From: Streptomyces sp. AC558_RSS880 | Lineage (GTDB): Bacteria > Actinomycetota > Actinomycetes > Streptomycetales > Streptomycetaceae | Direction: 5' to 3' | Length of the DNA: 64,000 nucleotides | NCBI RefSeq assembly: GCF_019049255.1 | Contig: NZ_JAGMUJ010000161.1 | Span: forward strand, 549,640 to 613,639 | In this document: positions 42,901-54,900 of the stretch, one piece after another | How the letters are laid out: the number at the start of each line of letters is the position of its first letter | Numbering within the stretch: position 1 is the stretch's first letter | The notes under the pieces: model-generated | What the model was told of the DNA's origin: nothing | Database searches by the model: none | Seen by the model: the letters and a program-made list of their open reading frames with translations, nothing else | Translations under genes and position numbers: made by a program

Positions 42901-45900
42901 CGGCGCGGGCGTGTGCGGCTGCGGCGTGTGTGCGCCGGTGGTGCCGTCCCACAGGGCGCGGACGGCCACGTAGGAGTCGCCGCCGTCACCCGGGGCGCCC
43001 TCGGCGACGTCCCACAGCGCACGGGCGCGGGCCAGCGCCTCGTTCTCGATGTCGGTGGCCTCGACGGGGTTGACGTCCGCGGGACGCGACCCGCGGGGGC
43101 GGGCCGGTTCGACGCTGCGCGGGTGGCGGGGCTCCGGCCGGGGGCCCTCGCCGTACAAGCGGCGCAGCAGGGGGTACAGGGCGGGCTGGCGGGTGCGCAC
43201 CCACTCCGGTCCCGCGTTGTTGCGGGGCAGCCCGGTGTAGGGGTCGTCGCCGCCGTTGGCCATGAGGTAGACGTTGGTGAGCTGGGCGAAGAACTCGAGC
43301 TCGTTGCGGCTGCTGTAGTTGGGGGCGCTGCGGCGGCCGTCGGCGTCGTGGCTGTAAAGGGGGCCGTCGGGCCAGTTGCCCGCCTCGCCGGCCCGGGTGG
43401 TGGTGCGGAAGGTGTTGGTGATGCGCTGCCGGTCGATGGGGTTCAGACCGTGCAGGTGGATGGTGTGGGCGAATTCGTGCAGGGTGGTCGAGTAGCCGTC
43501 GGGATAGGCGGACTTGCCGGTGCCGACGGTGGTGCGTTCGCCGAGCAGGTTCTCCTCGGTGACGGCCGCGGTGCGTGTGCCGACGCCGCGGACGTCGTCC
43601 CAGGGGCGGCCGTCGCCGGTGACGGCGCCCCGCAGGAAGCGGAAGGCGTCCAGGGAGGTCAGGGCCTCGCCCCTGGGCATCACCACGACCCGTGAGCCGC
43701 CCTTGAGCAACCGGGCCGCGACGTCGGGGTCCCGCAGCATCCGGGCGATCTGGGCACGGGCCCGGTCACCGGCGGAGACGGGCTGCTCGACCCCGTCGGG
43801 CACCTGCGTCATGAGGCGCGCCGCGACCGAGGCGAACTCGGCCGGATCGAGTCCGGCGCGCAGGGCGTCCACCAGCGCGGGATCGGCGGCGAGCCGCTCG
43901 CGGTCCGCGGGCGGCAGCGCCGCCAGCGCCGCGTCACGGTCGGCGGCGGACAGGCCGGGCAGCCGTGCGGCGAGCGCCCGGACCGGGTCCGCGGTCACCT
44001 CCGGGCGGATCCGCAGCCCGTCGGCGAGCGCGGTCAGCTCGGCGCGCAGCGCGGGCAGGTCGGCGTCGGTGACGCCGAGGGCGCTCCAGGTCTCCTCGTG
44101 GCGGGCGAGGGCGTCGGGGTCCCGGGCGGCGGAGTCGAGCAGTTCGCTGAGCCGTACGGCGAGGGAGGGGGCGGCGCCGGCGGGCCGCGTGGAACGGTAG
44201 GCGTCCTCGCGCGCGAGGGCCGGCGTGACCGTACGGGGGCCGTCGGCGGGGGTGCGGTGCAGCGCCCACAGCAGGTCGAGGAGGTCGCGTCCGCGCAGCT
44301 CCGGGTCGGTCCCGGTGGCCAGGGCGAGGGCGGCGTCGGCCAGGGAGTCCGCGGGCGTGGGCACGGTGAAACCGTCGGCCGTGACCGTGCCGGAGGCCGG
44401 CCGGTCCACCGCCGTGACCGTGATGTCGACGCCGTTCACCGACAGGTCGAGCACCCGGCCGCCGCCCGTGCCGGACCGGACCCGCACCGACGCCCCGGGC
44501 AGCTCCCGCTCCAGCGCCGCGCGTGTCCCGGCGACGGCGGGCAGGGCGGCCGCGGGCAGCTGGAACTCCACGGTGCCCAGGGGCCGGGGCCCGCCGAACT
44601 GCACCCGGCCGCGGGCGGCTCCGGACAGCACCACCGGGTGGCCGAGGCCGTGCAGCACGGCACCGACCCGGCGGGCGACGTCCAGCTTGCCGGTGTCGTC
44701 ACCGGACGGCGTGGCCGGCGTGGCCGAGGGGGCCGGAGCACCGCGGTCGGCCGCGGTGGCGGTGGGCGCCGACGGCGGAGGCGGGGGCGCGGGCGCCGGT
44801 GGAGGCGGAGGCGGGGGGACGGTCGCGGCGGTCTTCACCTGGTCGGTCCGGACCACGACGCCCAGCCGGGCGCTGAACAGGGCCGCCACGTTGGTCAGCC
44901 AGTCGGCGGCCTCCGCCGCGTCCAGACCCGGGCGGACCGTCTCGCTCATGTAGCGGCCCGACTTGTCGTTCACCACCCAGGAACGCAGCTCCGCGCTCCA
45001 GCGGAACTCGCCGGACACCCGGCTGCGCCCCGGCAGCGTCCGGCCGGCGTTCTCCTCGCCGGCGGCGACGTGACCGGCGGCGATGCCGGTGTGGCCCAGC
45101 CCGTCCAGCGCCTTGCGCAGTGAATCCGCCGTCAGGTCGGGGTCCTTCTCCCGCATTCCCGCCAGCAGCGCGTCGAACTGCTCCGGCGTGATGATCCCGC
45201 TCAGGTCCTCCGTGCCCAGGATCACCCGCCCGTCATCGGTGACCGTGTACAGCCATACGGTGTCGCGGTTGCCGGTGATCAGCAGGTCCGGGTCGACCTC
45301 GTCCAACGGCACCCACAGGGGGTTGAGCCGTACGTCGCCGTCCTGGTCGCGTTCCTCGTCCTTGACGCGCTTCGGGAGGACCGAGTCGCCGAACCGGTCG
45401 CGGGCCGCGGCGTCGCTGCCGTCGTAGTGGTTGACGCCGTTGTAGTAGACCTCCGTCTGCCGCGTGGCGTTGTCGGGCCCGGCGCCGCTGACCCGCCGGG
45501 GACCCGACGGGAGCGACTGCACCACGTCGACCCTCAGGTCGAACGCGTGCGCGAGAAGGGGCAGGAAGATCTCTCCCTCGGGTGTCCCCCAGCGGTGTTC
45601 CCAGTTGACGACGGCGTCCATGAGCCTGAGCAGTTCCGTGTCGTCCAGCGGCGCGGTGCTCTGCGTGTAGGCGGTACCGAGCAGGCGGGCCAGTGCGCGG
45701 TCGTCGAGGTCGTCGGGCGCCGGCAGCAGGCCGTGCCGCTCGAGGTGCTCGAACATCTGGCGCGGGCTCAGGTCCTCGGCCTCCGCCTCCAGTACGGCCC
45801 TGGCGCTCTCCGGGGAGATCTCCGGGTCGGCGGGGCGCGACGCCATGCGGGCATCGACGTACCGGGTCAGCAGGTCGGCGGGGTCGAGGGCCTCGGGTAC

Positions 45901-48900
45901 GGGGACGTGCCGGACGCCGTGGTGGGCGAGGAGGGCCAGCATCCCGGCCCGGTTCATTCCCCGGACGCGTGTCGCGAACTCGTCGGCGACCGTCTGCCGG
46001 AACTGGCCGACGATCTGCGGGTGCAGCCGCCCCCCGCTGCGGCCCACGTAGTCCTCCACGTGGGACCGCATGGCGCGGAGCGCGGTCCGGGAAGGGCCGG
46101 CCCCGGTGCCGGACCCGGCCTGCCGGCGCAGTTCGCCGCGTACCGCGTCGGGGTTCCCCAGCCAGTCGTACGCGGCGCGGTCGGTGGCGGCGAGGCCGCC
46201 CAGACGGCTGCGGATGTGCACGGGGTCGCCGGCCATGAAGGAGTACAGGAGGCACTCGCCCGTGCCGGGCACCGGCACCCGGCGGCCCCTCGCCCGGCCG
46301 CTGTCGCTCTCCGGCTCGGATCCCTTCTTCTCGCCCCCCTGGGGCGGAACGTTCGGCAGCTGGGACTCAGGCTGCCCGGTCTTCGCCTTCGGCGCCGGGA
46401 GTTGCGTGCCCTTCGGCTGCGGTTGCGCGCCCTTCGACGACTGCGACTCCGCGCCCTTCGGCTGGGGCTCCGTGCCCTTCGGCGCCGGGAGTTGCGTGCC
46501 CTTCGGCTGCGACTCCGCGCCCTTCGGCAGCGGCTCCGTCCCCTTCGGCGCCGGGAGTTGCGTGCCCATCGGCAGGGTCGGGGCGGTCGGCAGGGCCAGT
46601 TGGTAGTGGCGGTCGTCGAGGCTCAGGACCACGTGTGCGCCGGAGTGGGCGGAGGTGCCGACGAGTGCCTGGAGGTTGCCGGCGCCCGCCGGGTCCTCGG
46701 GGGTGAAGTCCTGGAAGGCGCCGTCGCTCCCGACCACCGTGACGCGCACGCCGAAGGTCCGTGCGGCGAGCAGGGGGAGCAGGTCGGACGCGGCGTGGTT
46801 CCAGCCGGCCTCGGACGGGGCGTCGCCCCGGCGGAGGAGCTGGGTGATCGCCAGTTCGGCCCGTACCTCGGGCGTCAGGTCGACGGAGTGCGGCATCAGA
46901 CCGCCGAGGCCGTCGAACTCCCGGCGTGCGGGGGTGTCCGTTCCGAGGTCCAGGCCCGCCGCGGCGATCTCCTCCGCGCTGAAGGCGTCGGTGTGGTCGG
47001 GGGCGACGGCGGCCAGCAGGTCCTCGTCGGCGTGGTCGGTGAGCCAGGAGGCCATCCTCCTGCGCAGGTCGGACATCGCCCGTGGATCGGCGGGGTCGAT
47101 GCCCTGCGCGGCCAGCAGTCCCGGGGCGGCGCGTTCGAGGCCGAGGGCGAGCGCGCGGAAGAAGGCGTCACCGTCCCTCGGCACGTCCTGGAGCGTGTAC
47201 GTCTCGTTCGTGGGTGACGTGAGGACGGTGTCCGGTGCCGTACCGGTCCTGGTGTAGCGGGGCGGGGCCGGGGGCTTGGCCACGGGTTCCCTGGGCGGAG
47301 CCTGATAGGTCACCGCGGGCGGCTCGGCGAGACCGTCCAGCTCCTCCCGGCCCTCCGCGGTGGCCGCGAGCCGGTGCCAGCGGGTGAGCTGGTCCGCCCC
47401 GGCCCGTACCCGGTGGTATTCCGCCGCGGCCTTCTCCGCCGTGTCCCTGAGTGCGTCCAGCTCGGCGCGCCGGGTGTCGAAGGCGTCGCGTGCCGTGTCC
47501 CGGCGGGCGGTGGCCTCGTCGAGGGCCCGGCCGGGAGCTCGCGCGGACAGCAGGGCCGCGTCGAGCCGCCCGTCGGCCAACGCCTTCTCGGTGCGCGCGG
47601 TCTCCAGCCGCAGATCGGCCGCCTTCCGCAGTTTCCCGGCGGCCTCTTCCGCGTCGGCCAGGCGGGCCAGAGCGGCGTCCTGTTCGTCCCGCAGGAGCTC
47701 CGCCCAGCCGTCGTGCTCGGGTGCGGCGCCGTACTCGTCGTCGGCGAAGGCGTCGACCTCGGCCCGCGCGGCGGCCACGTTCGCGTCCGCGATGCCGTGG
47801 TCCCGGCGGGCGTCGGCCTCGGCCTGGGCCAGGGCCCTGTCCGCGTCCTCGACGCCCGTCCGGGCGAGGTCGACCGGGCGTGCCGCCGCGCGGGCGACCC
47901 CGGCGGCCTCGTCGAGGGAGGCCTGCGCGGCGTCGAGGTCCGCGCGCAGCCCGCCGGAGGCCCGCCGCTTCTTCCAGTAGGCCTTGTCCGCGTCGACCCA
48001 CGCCTTGCTCGCGCTCTCGACCGCGTCCCACGCCTTCGCGACGCGCTCGGGGAAGTTCGCGTCGGTGATGATCCGCAGCTCGCGGGCGACGTCCTCCCGG
48101 ATCCAGGTGACGACGTACGCCTCGGACTCCATCGCCTGTGGACCCGACCGGGCCTTGGCGAAGGTCCCGCCCCGGATCCGGTTCGCGAGCCTGGAGTCCA
48201 CGATGCTGCGGTGCACGTCGCCGACGCCGATCCAGGTGGCCGGGACGGCGAACAGGAAGGACCGGCCCGTCTTGGGCTTGAGGTTGCGGGAGGTCAGGTG
48301 GTCGTCCCCGACCGGCATGACGTCACCGTCGAGGTCGTTGGGGCCGGGGCCGAAGGCGCCGATCTGGTTGAGGCCCGCGTTGTTGGGCGAGTCGTACAGG
48401 AAGGCGCCGCCGAAGCTCGAGGACTGGCTGTGCTCGACGGACGACGACGTGCCGGCGTTGTCCCCGTACCGTCTGAGCACCTCCAGCTTCTTGCCGTCGG
48501 CGACCGTCAGCAGCAGCGCGCGGCTGAAGTCGGGCGCCGAGCGCAGCGTCAGCCGTCCGGTGTCGGTGCCCACGAGGGACTTCTCGGTCAGCCCCGCCAC
48601 CTGGTAGCCGTCCGGTTCGGTGGTGCGCGGGAAGAACGCCGTGACCGCCGTGGAGCTGGTGCCGTCCTCCAACGCCTGCGCCGAGCCGGTGCCGAGGCGG
48701 GTCAGTCCGGTCTCCCTGGTCCGGCGCAGGAGGTCGGTGAGGGCGGAGGCGTCGGGACCGTTCTCGGCCTCCAGGGCCCGGAGGGAGAAGCCGACGTCGT
48801 ACGCCTTGGTGAGGAGGAGGTCGCCGGCCATGCGGATGTTCTCGATGCCGATGATCCCGCGGGGGTGCATGCCGTTCTCGGGGAAGGTGAACGGCCGCGT

Positions 48901-51900
48901 GACACCGTCCCCGTCCCGGACCGTCAGTCTCTCCTCCACCCCGGAGAGCGGCACCGGGCGGGGCGGACCGGCCAGGGCGGGGTCGGCCGCCGGGTCGGGC
49001 GCGGGCAGCAGCCGGCCGGTCCCGGAGGTACCGGTCCCGTCCGCCCCCGTCGGTGACGGCGTCGGCTCCATCAGGCTGAGCGGCACGTGCTCGCGCAGCT
49101 CGCCGACGTCGTCCTCCTCGACGATGCTCAGCCGGCCCCGGAAGCGGTCGAGGGCCGTGGACTCCGCCTCCTCCAGGTCCGGGTCGGCCGGCGCGCCGGT
49201 GTGGGGGGTGTCATCGGCCTCCAGGGTGATACGCATCCGGTACGGGGTGACGACCTCCGCGTGCGGTTCGGTGGACGCCGCCCGGTAGATGGTGACGGTG
49301 GTGACCGTGTGACTCGACGCGACCGTCTTCCGGTTCGAGCCGCCCTCGGTGTACGTGGGTCCGGCGGCCGCGACCTGGGGGTTGCCGGTGTACACCAGCT
49401 GGCTGGTCAGGAAGCCCAGGTCCGCGCCGGCCGAGAACTCGGAGCTCTGCTGGGCGGTCTCGATCGCCCGCCGGTTCTCCTCCAGTTCGGCGCTGTGGTC
49501 GAGTCCGTCGAACACGGGCGTCCCGGGGATCAGTTCGACGCGTGCCCGCACCCGCCGGCTGCCGATCCGGACGCTGTCCCAGCCCCAGCCGCCGGCCTTG
49601 ACCAGGGTCGACGGGCCGGTGGTCGTCATCTCCCCCTTGAGCGCCCGGGTGGCACGGCCCGTCACCAGCTGCCGGATCCGCTCCCGGCTCTCGTCGTCGA
49701 GTCCCAGTTTCCCGATCCGCTTGTCGAACGCGAGCAGCACGTCCGTGGGGTCCAGCGCGTTCACCGCGTACGTGCCGAAGGCGGCGCCGCGCATCCAGGG
49801 CTGCGGTGTCCAGACCTGGCCGGTGTAGCGGGGGACGTCGCCCAGCCCGTCGTCGATCAGCCCCATCCGGTGGGCGCTCTTCTCCGGCAGATGTCCCAGC
49901 AGACCGCCCGGGCTGGTCAGCGCGGTCCCCGCGGCCCCGGCGAGGGAACGCGGCACGAGGGCGCTGCCCGCCGCGGCCGTTCCGACGCGGCCGGTGCCCA
50001 GCCGGCTGGAGAGCAGCGCGAACCAGTGCTGCACATCGCCGGCCACGAGCACCTGGTGGGTGAAGCCCTTGCGGTTCATGTCCGCGACGACGGTGCGGAC
50101 GACGCTGAGACTGTGCGTGCCGGTCCTCGACACGGGATTGGCGACGATTCCGTACGCGCCCATGAGCCCGTGTCCCGGATTCTGTGCGACGGAGTAGATC
50201 AGCTGGCCGCCGAAGACGAAGCTGGTGCTGTTGCTGATCTTTCCGGCCGCCTGGCGGGTGCCGCCGAGCGTCATCTCGGTGTCCATGGACATCGGCGGGG
50301 TGAGGGCGCGCAGGTTCCCGACCGTCGTGGTGTACCGGAAGGTTCCCCACAGCTCGCCGTACGGCCCCTTGCCCAGCAGGCCGCTGCCCACCAGGCCCAG
50401 CGGCCCCGAACTCTGGTCGAAGCTCGACGTCAGGTACTGGGGGGTGAAGGTGCGGACGATGGCGTCCCGGGTGGGGGCGCCCTCCTTCACCAGCTGCCAG
50501 GCGCTGCCCGACGCCGTCCGCAGGACCCGGTCCACCTCCGCGGTCAGCGTGGGTGACAGCACCACGTTCACGATGACGAACGGGTGCTGCCGGAACTCCT
50601 TGAACTGCGGTGTCCCGCGGTCGGCGAGCCGTCCGGCGGGCTGCTGCGGGCCGGGTCCCGCGGGCAGGACGAGGTCGCCCTTCGCCAGTGCGAGGGCCCG
50701 CTCGGTGGTCATGGACGTGGGTGCGGGCTCGTCGGACAGGTACGGGTTGAGCGCCCCGTCCGCGTACGGGTCCGCGTCGGGCGTGTGCTGTACGGGGATA
50801 CCGATGAGCACCTGTCCGGTCATCGGGCCACCGCCCCGCAGGTGGCCCCGCGGCGTCCGGCCGAAGAGCACGTTGACCGGCTCGTCCAGCACCAGCAGTC
50901 CCGGCAGCCCGAGGCCGAGACCGCGGATCAGGCCGCGGGGCCGCCAGTAGCCGCTCAGGCTCGCGATGAGGGCGAGGTCGTAGCGGTACAGGTGGGTGGG
51001 CTGGTTGGTCACCGACATCGGCTCGTTGGTGACCGTCGAGCCGAAGGCGGTCTCCGACTCCCGCTGCCAGCCCTGGCGGGCGCCGAGGGTCAGCCCGAGC
51101 GTGTTCCGGGGCAGGCCCGCCATCTCGTCGACGTTGTTGTCACGGCCCGAGAACGTGCCCTCGAAGCCCAGGTCCACGCCTCGTTTCACGCTCGTCTGGC
51201 CGTCGATCCGGTCGACGCCCTGGGCGCTGAAGCGCATTCCCTCGTCGACGTCCTTGCCCTCGTAGCGGCGCCCGGTCAGGGACCCGTGCACGCGGAGGGT
51301 GTAGTAGATCGTCCCGACGGAGTCGGGGTCCGTGAGCCTGACCGGCAGGCCGACCGTGGTGAGCGCCTCCAGGTTCGCGGTGACGTTCTGCTGGGACAGC
51401 ACACCGAGGATCTGCAGGGTGTTCTGGAGCGCGATCCGGTACTTGACGGGATCGGTCCACCGGGGCGGCATGGGCAGGCTCTGGGCCGCCTGGAGCACCT
51501 GGTCGGGCTTGCGCTTGAGCAGGTCGTTGAAGCGGGTGCGCCAGCCCTTCGGCAGGTTCGGCGGCAGCAGCTGGTCGAGGGGCACCACCAGGTCCTGGTT
51601 CAGATGCGAGACGGCGTCGACGACGCCGTCGGCGAACGCGTCCAGCAGGGTGCGGCCGACGCCGTCCGCCGCGTCCGGGGTGACCCGGGTGCGCAGACCG
51701 TCGTCGAAGGTGAACTCCTTCACCCGGTGCATGCCCAGGGTGCGCGGGCGGTCCACGGTCAGATAGGCCGGGACGAACGGCGGTGCGGCGCCGTTGCGCA
51801 GGGCGAGTGTGGTCCCGTCGTCCCATCCGGCCAGCCGCCGTGCCTCGGAGCTGGTCATCCGGTCCAGGCTCCAGGTGAGGAAGCGCGTCGGCGGCGCGTT

Positions 51901-54900
51901 GTCACCGGCCCGCCGCACCCGCACCGACTTCACGACCAGGTAGAGGGCGGTCTTGGGGCCCTTCACCTGTCCGGCCGACTTGAGGGTGCCGGCCGCGCCG
52001 AGTCCGACCGACCAGGTGTTCGCGTACGAGTACTGGGCGGTCGGCCCGAACTGGAGCCGCAGGTCGAAGGGGGCCGTGCCGGGGTCGTAGAAGTTGAAGG
52101 CGGGTCCGGCGACGGCCTGCAGCAGCAGGCTCCTGCCCTGGGCCCGGCTGCGCTCGCTGCGGACCGTCGTGGTGTTGATGTCCCGCATCTCGGCCTGGTC
52201 GGTCTCGCCGACGAGGATCGCCGTCCGCGGGATCAGCTCCTCCACGACGAAGACGCCCAGCGGTGACTTCTTCTTGTCGTCGGCGAACAGCGGCGGGGTG
52301 GTGATGCGGCCGCGCGCCATCGTGCCGCCGTGCCGCTGGAAGCTGTCGCCGGAGAAGAAGATGTCCAGCTCGGTGTAGGCGGAGCTGCCGGGGAGGGCTC
52401 CGATCTGCCGGGCCGCCCAGTCGCGGATCGCCGCGACGGGGCCGAACCCCTCGATACGGACGAAGCGGTACTGGGAGTTGCGGTCCAGGTCGATGGAGCG
52501 GGGGATCCGGCCCGGCTCCGGGATCCTGGTGACGCTGTCGGGCAGGCGGACCAGGAGGCCCTTGCGGACGCCGAAGGAGAACCGGGCGGGCACGGCCCGG
52601 TCGGTCTTGGGATCGGGGGCGGTGCCGGGCTCGGGGTCGATGCCCGTGACGACCCGTCCGGCGGGGTCGGTGACGCGGATCTCGTAGTGGATGTCGTCCA
52701 GGAACGCCCCCGACTTGTCCAGTGTCCGGGTCTCCATCTGGTTCATGCGCTGGTCGGTCAGGGTGTAGCCGACCTTGTTGATGAAGCCGAACCGCAGGGC
52801 GAGCCGGCCGAAGCCGCCGAACGCCGCGGCGCCCGCCGGGCCGATCGGCCCGCCGAGGCCGTACTGGGAGTTGGCCTGCATGTTCTTGGTCAGCCCGAAG
52901 GTCGCGGCCGCCCGGTGCATGCTGTCGATCTTCGTCGAGTCACCGATGCCGTCGTCGAACGGGGCCCAGTTGCCGTGGTGACGCGCTCTGACCCACAGGA
53001 CGCGCGCCTTCCCGTCCGCGTTGACGTACGGGAAGGGGCGCCCCTCGCCGTCCGCCAGCGTCTTCGGCTTGTCCCGGAGCGTCTGCCGGATGTCGTCCAG
53101 CAGCTGTGTGTGGTCCGCGGGCCGGGCGTCCGGCCTGCGCTCCAGTTCGCGGTCGATGGCGTCCAGGGCCTGTTCGGTGCCGCGCAGAAGGACCGTGCTC
53201 TGACCGAACGTGCTCGGATTGGCGAGGAGTTGTTCGATCTCTGCGGCGGTCAGGTCGGACGGCAGCAGCGACCGGAGGTCGTCGACGTACGCGGGCATCC
53301 GCCGGCCGTCCTGGAACCGGGCCGGGGTGCGGCGCCTCGGCGGGGCCGCCATGGCGGGGTCGAGGCGCGGGGCGTCCGGAGACGTCGGGTCCGGCTCGGT
53401 GATCAGGGTGACGAGGGCCGACGTCGGGTTCGGCTGGGTGGTCAGGGTGACGAGGGCCGTCGTCGGGTCCGGCTCGGTGGTCGGCGTGACGAGGGCCGTC
53501 GTCGGGTCCGGTGCCGGGGGCGGGGGCGGGCCGGGAGGAGTGACGGTTTCGTTCCCGGTCGTGGCCGTGGCCGTGGTGGGTGACAGGTGGGCGTCCGCCG
53601 GGGACGCGGAGGCCGGCCGGGCGGCCGACCAGTCGTCGGCCTGCTGACGACGGCCGTCCGCCATGGGCAGCAGGGAGAGGACGTGCGGCAGCGACGGGTC
53701 GCTCTGTGCGAGCAGGTCCACGGGCCCCGGTGAGGTCCACACACCACGGCCGGTCCCGGCGCCGACGAGGGCTCGCCGGTCGGTGACCTGCGGATCCGTC
53801 GGGGTCGGGGTGGGGGTCGTGGAGGCGAGGACGATGTCGGCCGTGCGCGGAAACTCGTTCAGCGCCGGGTCCACCGCGAGCAGTTCGGCGATCTCCTCGT
53901 AGGGGACCTTGGCGCGGAATCCGCCGGGCAGCTCCATGGTGAGGTGGTCCGGCCCGGCCTCGCCCCGCACCAGGAACGGGGCGGGCTTGGTGGTGTCGGT
54001 GGTCCACGGCATCTTCGCCCGGCGCAGCGGACGGTGGCCGCCGTCCGGTGTCGCCGCCATGACGAGGGCGGTGCCGACGTCCACCGCCGCACTCGGTGGA
54101 CCCTGCGCCCAGCTCCGGCCGGCCGGGGCGTCCGAGTCGTCGAGCAGCAGGGTGTCCGGCGCGAGGGCGCCCAGGGTCTCCAGGTGGAACGCGCCCAACG
54201 CGACCGGGTCGTCCACGTCGACGCCGACGGCCGCCGCGCGCGCCACCAGGTCCAGGAGGTCGGACAGCCGGGACGGGTCCGGCCGGTCCAGGTGCAGCAC
54301 CCTGCCGGTGAGGGCGCCCGAGTCGGGGGTCCTGCTCTCCCACTCCAGGGTCCTCACGGTCGCCCAGAAGAACCGGGCCCGCTCGGGCGCCCCGATGACC
54401 GCCCGGTCCGGGTCCAGCCCCAGGACGTGGGCGACCTCGGCGTTCACGTCCTCGTCCGTGAGACCGTCCAGCCCCTCGGCCACGGTGGTCACGTGCGGCA
54501 GGGTCACGAAGTCGGTGAGCACGGCGCCGGGGTTCAGGCGCACGGCGTCGGCGGCCCTGGCCAGCAGGTCCCGGTAGGCGTCGGGTCCCGGCTCGCCGTC
54601 CACCTCGCCGTGTTCCGTCGCGCGGATCTCGCGGGCCGCGCGCTCGAACAGGTCCATGGAGAACGGCACGGTGTCGCGCAGCACCGGGTCGGCGGCACGC
54701 AGGGACTCCAGCGCACCGATCCCCGCGAGGAGTTCGCCGTAGTGGCCGTCGTCCTCGATCGCCACCCCGAACGTCAGCCGCAGCGCGCGCACCAGCCGCA
54801 GCGTCCGCTCGCGGACCTCCTCCGAAGCCGGCCCCACCGGGTCGGTGTGCAGGCCCGCCGCGCGGGCGCGGTCGTCGAGCGCGGCGTCGGCGGGTTCCGG

